A stretch of 64,000 nucleotides of DNA, taken from Pezizomycotina sp. ARF18 (taxonomy: Eukaryota > Ascomycota). The notes below the pieces were generated by a model, which saw only the letters and a list, made by a program, of their open reading frames with translations, searched no databases and had not been told where the DNA came from. The stretch spans positions 81,350 through 145,349 of the forward strand of contig AZLU01000100.1 of assembly GCA_002224055.1 (NCBI GenBank), given 5' to 3'. The translations under genes were made by a program, and so were the position numbers. Position 1 is the stretch's first letter, and every line of letters begins with the position of its first letter. Below, piece by piece: positions 59,001-64,000 of this stretch.

Positions 59001-59114
59001 CTGCCGTACAGACAATTTGTATCTATATTCTAAGTATATAGTATTCCTTAGCACCTGTAAATAGTTAAATTGATTCTTAGTTTAGACTATGTATAAGATA
59101 AAAAGCAATTACAA
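59001..59114. other. Chitinase 3' flank
   Basis: AT-rich sequence follows directly after the stop, without a defined terminator motif. Confidence 0.3.
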
Positions 59115-59360
59115 CTACTTGTCGTCTTCTGTACCACTCTCTATATCTGGTAAATACTGCTCCTGGCGAAATCCTTCGCTCCGGAAATAGCGTGGCCGAA
59201 GTCGCAACGGCCTCCCCTGTTCCGGGTCTAGGAAATTTGGTATAGCATGTGATAGCGACAGCAGCTGAAACGCGCTAAGAACATTTGGACATTTGGACTC
59301 AGTTAGAATTCGCTCTTGTGGGTTTGTACCCATTGGCGGTCTGTGCTTCTCCAATAGCAA
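59115..59360 (-). pseudogene. Possible C-terminal coding remnant
   Basis: The minus strand is open for about 80 codons with charged, protein-like sequence ('PNFLDPEQGRPLRLRPRYFR', 'EQYLPDIESGTEDDK'). No upstream exon or family could be found. It sits tail-to-tail with the chitinase. Confidence 0.25.
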
Positions 59361-59665
59361 ACCATGCTTCAGTAATCAGCGATCACCTCCGCTACCCTTC
59401 CTTCCTCGAACCCACTTTATAGCCGCAGCTGGCCTACGGAAAGCTTACACCCACACTTGGAGACTCTCGATAATTGCTTATCACGCAGGGAGATCAAAGC
59501 ATTCCTCCCGACCCCTTTATAATCGGCTCCAGAACCACATTCCTGGGGTGGCTGTATCTTCCGATCCTGAAGAGGGACCGTTCGAAGTATTCCATTGTCA
59601 TATTTATTTCCCTCAGTTTCCTCCCTGTTAGGTTTAGGAGCAACTAGCAATTCGTGTTTTCGGTG

Positions 59666-61692
59666 ATGACAACACACCCCCGCCCAAACCGGCGGCTTTA
59701 CTGGTCACGCTCGCGTCGGCCACCTCTTTCGCCGAGCACTACCACGCGCACCCGCTCTTCTCGTCGTTCCTCGTCTTCCTAGCTGCCTTCTTCTCGTTCT
59801 TGTTCATTAGGATTATCTACCGCCTTACGCTTCACCCTCTGGCGAGGTTCCCCGGCCCGAAACTCGGTGCGATTACTCACTGGTACGGCGGCTGGTATAA
59901 CCTTTTTGGCAACGGCAGTTTCGTCTTCATTTTCCCGGAGCTGTTTGAGAAGTATGGTGAGTTACCTGATTCCAGGGCGAGAAAATTTTGGACTGAGTAG
60001 CGTTTGGAAGGTAGTCGGGGGGGATGAACGACTCGATGCTTATGGTGTTTCCATTTCAAAAGGGCCGATCGTGAGGATTTACCCAGATGAGTTGATAGTG
60101 AAGGATATCGCGTCTTACAACGAGTAAGTAGACAAATCGATCACGGAACAAATCTCTAAATTCGCGAAAACTTGTTATGGATTTACGTTTTCTAATGGTA
60201 CGAGAACCATTACCTCAGGGCCTTTAAGATTGGCGGTAAATATATCAAGGAACCTGCCTTCTATGAGCACCCGATACTCAGCGAATCGCTCCTCTGCATC
60301 AAAGACAACAGGGCCGCCCGTGAGCGGCGCGACGCATTAGGGCCATACTTCTCCAAGGCGTCGATCCGGCAACTCGAACCTGTCATCCGGTCCAAGGTAG
60401 CCTACTTCCTCCAGCGAGCCGACGAATTCCTCCGCTCCCCGGCAGAAAAGCAACTCTCAACAAATCCCAAGGCCGGAAGCAGGAAAGCGGAACAGTTAAA
60501 CCTGAGTAGAGCCTATCGTGCCTTACGGCGGATATAATAACCAAGTACAGCTACGATAAGAGTTTCGGAGCCCTCGACGACCACGATTTCTTCCCCATGT
60601 TTTTACAGGGGTTCGAAAGCACGGCGAGGACAGGGTGGTTGGAGTTTTACTTCCACACGTTGATGTCGTTCGTGATCACGACGGCTAGGAAGTTACCAAT
60701 GGGCGTTTTGAGGGTTTTGATACCCGAATTGTGGCAGATGTGCGAGTTTGAAGACGTAAGTTCCGCTCCGCGACGTATATGAGACTTGAAAGCGCTGACG
60801 AAGAGTATGTAGCAATGCCGCCGACAAGTGCTCGCCCTGAAATCTAACCCGGACCCGCCACCGAACATTTTGAGAGACTCCTCAATCCTGAACCGAAATC
60901 TCCAATCCTCGCTCGTGCGCAAACGTTCCCCTCCTACAAGGCTCCTGCTTCGCCGACATTGTCCACTAAGCGCGAGATACCCTCCGACGAAATATTAACG
61001 TCCGAAGCGCTCCTTATGGTAGCAGCCGGTATGGACACCACCGGCCACACTCTCACAATGGCACATACTACATCCTCAAAACCCCGACAAGCAAGCCCGT
61101 CTCCTCGAAGAACTAAAGACCGTAATGCGACAGTAGAAGGCGCGGAGGAAATAAGTATCGAGAAGCTGGAGAACCTGCCTTACCTTGGAGCGGTCATCAG
61201 GGAAACACTGAGGATCACGTGTGGGCTTCCAGGACCACTACCGCAGTTGTACCACGGGCGGGGACGAAGATTAACGGAGGGATATACCGGGCGAACATCT
61301 ATTGGCCATGCTCATTATATTTACCATTACGATCCGAGAGTTTTCCCCGACCCACAGGCGTGGAAGCCGGAACGCTGGCTCGAGGCTACGCCTGAGATGA
61401 ATAGCCATTTCATGCCGTTTTCGAAGGGTTCTAGGCAGTGCCTTGGGATGAAGTATGGATTTTCTATTCTGATATATGCTAGTAGTCCCTGTAGAATTTG
61501 ATTGCTAACATGAGGTGTGTACGGCTTAGTCTGGCGTGGGCGGAACTCTTCCATGTCGTCGCGACGGTGTTCAGACGGTATGAGCTATCGCTCACGGAAA
61601 CGGCGGACGAGGATATGCAGTGGAGAGATTACTACGTTCCCGTGACTAACGGGTACCTGCGGGTTGACGTTGATGGGATAAGAAACGACTAG
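59666..61692 (+). CDS. Cytochrome P450, trichodiene-oxygenase-like
   Basis: The ATG at 59666 precedes a membrane anchor ('PLFSSFLVFLAAFFSFLFI') and 'HPLARFPGPKL'. Introns are 59957-60062 and 60124-60218, one near 60757-60811, and one splitting the heme region near 61452-61528. Between them lie 'GPIVRIYPDELIVKD', 'YFSKASIRQLEPVI', the I-helix 'MVAAGMDTTGHTL', the ExxR motif 'VIRETLRI', 'VFPDPQAWKPERWLEATPE', the heme loop 'FSKGSRQCLGM' and 'LAWAELFHVVATVFRRYELS', ending at TAG 61690-61692. The sequence pattern is that of fungal CYPs annotated as trichodiene oxygenase, though nothing here shows a trichothecene cluster. All core P450 motifs are present. Single-base breaks near 59680, 60535, 60880, 61080 and 61240. 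Confidence 0.85.
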
Positions 61693-62189
61693 AACGATAA
61701 TCAACGAGATAGTTGATCGAGAGGTTTTCGATAGAGGTTATCAGACATTGGAAACATCAGACTGGATGGATGATAGTGGAACAACACACACGAGAAACGC
61801 CATGCAATGCCGAGAATGACAATTCAAATAAAAAGTAATTTTGATATAAGTTTTTAATCTACAGTATCGTACCACTTTATAGCTATAATCTTATAAAGTA
61901 ATGCTCGCGATATGATGAATTCTCGAACAGCGTTCTCATACAGAAGACGACCCGGGCCCGTCTCCGCAAAGAAGACTTAGTCAAGACGTTGAACAGGCAC
62001 CGCATGCACAATAGTCACGTCATAGTCGTTGCCGTGTGTACCAGCTTTAACAGGCAAGGTGATCTCGAATGCGAAACTAATACCATCAAATTACGAAATT
62101 TGGACCAAATCATCAACTTTCCAACGCTTTTTGTGTCTCAACGAGGGAACAAAATGGTACTCACTATTGTCCGTCCTTATTCTTCAATA
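61693..62189. other. Intergenic between convergent genes
   Basis: No gene seen; this is the shared 3' flank of the P450 and the small membrane protein gene. Confidence 0.4.
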
Positions 62190-62755
62190 TCAATCTTTCG
62201 TCATCCGGGCCTTGAACGCCTTTGTGTGGGGAGCCAGACCCTGGATGAGCATGCCGTGCTCCGGTGGAAAGCTACTTTCTCCTCGTGCGACCTGTCTACG
62301 CAGCAGTGGTAAGGAGACGCCTGCGCGATGTCGGCTTCGCAGTTCGTTAGAGCCGTGCTCAGCTCGTCGGCGGGCAAGACCTGCTCCCAGCAGCAGCGGC
62401 TGGCGAAGTCCTTATCTCCCGCGACGATGATTGCGCCGGACACGAGAGCGGTACCGGCGATGACCCAGCCGAACGGCGTGGCTGCTGCCATGGTCCCGAT
62501 TGCTGCGGACTGGGCGGCTATCCATGCGGTCGCGACTCCGCCGGCTCCGGCTGTAGCCGCAGTGGCACCTTTTTGATTTTCGGAAGGAAAAAGGTAAGTT
62601 ATAATAATGACCAAGTAAGGGGGTGGGACTGTAGTCCATTCAAGTCGCCGTGGACACTCACCTGCCGCAGACCAGTTGCTCCAACAGCATCTGCGATCAA
62701 AGCTCCGCGGAAGCAACTGCTGCAACCTGGACCTACAACAGCGGCGGTACCCATC
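62190..62755 (-). CDS. Small protein with glycine/alanine-rich helical hairpin
   Basis: The start at 62755 gives 'MGTAAVVGPGCSSCFRGALI' and 'ADAVGATGLRQ'. A GTGAGT intron follows, ending near 62580 (AAAAAG). Exon 2 encodes 'GATAATAGAGGVATAWIAAQ' and 'TPFGWVIAGTALVSGAIIVA', small-residue-rich helices with GxxxA/GxxxG spacing, then 'DKDFASRCCWEQVLPADELS'. After a one-base break near 62315 comes 'ESSFPPEHGMLIQGLAPHTK', ending at TGA 62190-62192. Glycine-zipper helices often pack in membranes or oligomerise into pores. The family is not recognised. Its place next to a toxin-type chitinase locus is suggestive only. Confidence 0.5.
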
Positions 62756-64000
62756 TTGCTTAGGTGTTTAAAATGAATTTATATAAGCAGTGACTAGAAT
62801 AATTTGGAAAAGCCGAAGAGCGTAAGTATAGATTCGGGTTCTAAAAAGACGATTGAAGAGCAAGTTGACTATCGTACGAATTTATAAACTACTTGTACTA
62901 TTGCAAAGGGAAAGCAATGGCTTATGGGTTGTTTTTACTGATTCGTTTGGGAACGGGGAGTTAGATATCCATGGAGAACCCACGTCTATTTATATTAAAC
63001 GTTCATGAAAGATAAACTTGGATTCGTGTGTGCCAGAACCATTGTCCGACTATTCATAAACGCCCTAGAAACCATTTGAAGCCAATCCGCATAGTCAAAT
63101 GAAGTTTTCCTCGCTCTGAGCAGGATTTCATAAGAGACATACTACTTTATTCATGAGCCTCAATTGTTCCTGTCTGATAGGATAGCTGCAGCGAATCGTA
63201 AGCTATTTTAACACAGGCGCGTTTGCATCTGGACCGCATCAACAGATCTTTTGGTGATGCATTAGTGCTTTTAGTCCGCCTCGCCCAACTTGAGCTCCCA
63301 ATCACACAGTGAACCGAGCTTCAGTGGCAAGTTGGAAATTGGGCCACTTGTACAGAACGGTTCCTCTGGAGAAATTCAAAAATCAACTCGTCTCGGACCG
63401 CAGCAACAGACGTGCGGGCGGTGCGAGGCCAAGACATTTTCTTCACCGTATTTTGGACCACCTAAAGGAGGGGGGTTGTTTACGGTTTGCGAATCCACAG
63501 CAGTCCAATCGCTAAGTATTAGTTTCGTCCCCTTTTGCAGTACAGGGGTACGCTAGCACGATTCCCAGCCCATGCTGGTGTCGAAACTAGTAGCTTTTTG
63601 GAAAGGTTCAGCGACCCCAACCTCAAAAGTTCAAGGAATTCACGAACATGGCAGCTAGCATTGTCATCAATGGTGACGCATTCCCAGATGTTCCGAGCAT
63701 CCGCTCTGACGGCTGAATAGAAAAGAACTATGGCTATTCGAACCTTTGAATGTTGAAGAACAGGGCGACGCCCCTTCATACACATCTAAGAGGGGCGATT
63801 ATCCGCTATTTTTTTTTTTCTTTTCTAAAGAAAATGGTGGGGACTCGGAGTCCTTTTGGCTTCCTGTATATCATCCCTTAGTTAATTACTACGATGCATA
63901 CTTTTCTGGAGTATCGTATCTATTATGGCAACATCAGTAAAGAAAAGCTCTGAGCCAACCCAAGCAACAACACTTTCTTTACGGCAGAGATAATTATAAA
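62756..64000. other. Right end, no gene seen
   Basis: Short ORFs only. An open 88-codon stretch (63290-63556) has one CxxC but no other support. A T13 run lies at about 63810. I see no splice-supported structure. Confidence 0.4.

Noticed and set aside
62201-62725. 174-codon minus-strand ORF as a single exon
   Set aside because: Its first third is intron sequence read through. Splice signals place the start at 62755 and the end at 62190.

Overview
The window looks like nuclear DNA of a filamentous ascomycete (Pezizomycotina). Genes carry short introns of about 55-110 nt with GT...AG ends and CTAA(C/T)-type branch sites. The recognisable families are typical of that group: a DUF6606/DUF3638 giant protein, DUF7029/DUF7223 secreted protein, PTH11-type receptor, HET protein, RGS-transmembrane protein, LysM protein, killer-toxin-like GH18 chitinase and trichodiene-oxygenase-like P450. 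I cannot name the species. I found no rRNA, tRNA or CRISPR.

A caution applies throughout. Nearly every recognisable gene changes frame by one base at short homopolymers, often several times per kb, while the protein signature continues intact in the next frame. This looks more like uncorrected long-read indels than mass gene death. I therefore give gene extents that span such breaks and mark them.

Layout. 1-2095 (-): N-terminal part of a DUF6606/DUF3638 protein, running off the left edge. 3716-4248 (-): small secreted Cys protein. 6842-8844 (-): secreted DUF7029/DUF7223 protein. 8.8-13.2 kb: gene-poor, with one coding relic and a perfect palindrome. 13254-15023 (-): PTH11-like receptor. 16050-16934 (-): secreted Cys-rich protein. 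18246-19945 (-): uncharacterised multi-exon gene. 19993-20338: MITE-like inverted-repeat element. 20.6-22.5 kb (+): possible nuclease-fold protein. 22.6-23.3 kb: gene relic and AT-rich repeat relic. 24525-24809 (+): clean 94-aa gene.

25.8-36.0 kb holds the most unusual feature: about ten small genes, all on the + strand and about 1 kb apart. Each starts Met-Cys, has CxC (or CG) at residues 11-15 and, in most, ends with a CxxC-[QE]xx[YH] signature. Most have their own TATA box, and several share an upstream GAGCT motif. The copies are strongly diverged. One has grown a coiled-coil, RS-repeat and His/Arg-rich tail. No function is known to me.

36.8-38.9 kb (+): HET-like protein. 39.2-40.4 kb (-): extended SDR reductase. 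40.9-41.5 kb (-): truncated dienelactone hydrolase beside an AT-rich, RIP-like patch. 44.0-45.4 kb (+): RGS-transmembrane protein. 46.5-47.1 kb (-): SHD2/SAM-like protein.

48-59 kb is a chitin-interaction locus. A five-LysM secreted protein (-) is divergent from a very long killer-toxin-like chitinase (+): signal peptide, hevein domain, GH18, Cys-repeat region, DUF7223-like region, Gly-rich linker, Kex2-type KR sites and a C-terminal NucA/NucB-like nuclease. A P450 (59.7-61.7 kb, +) and a small glycine-zipper-like membrane protein (62.2-62.8 kb, -) follow. The right end has no gene I can support.
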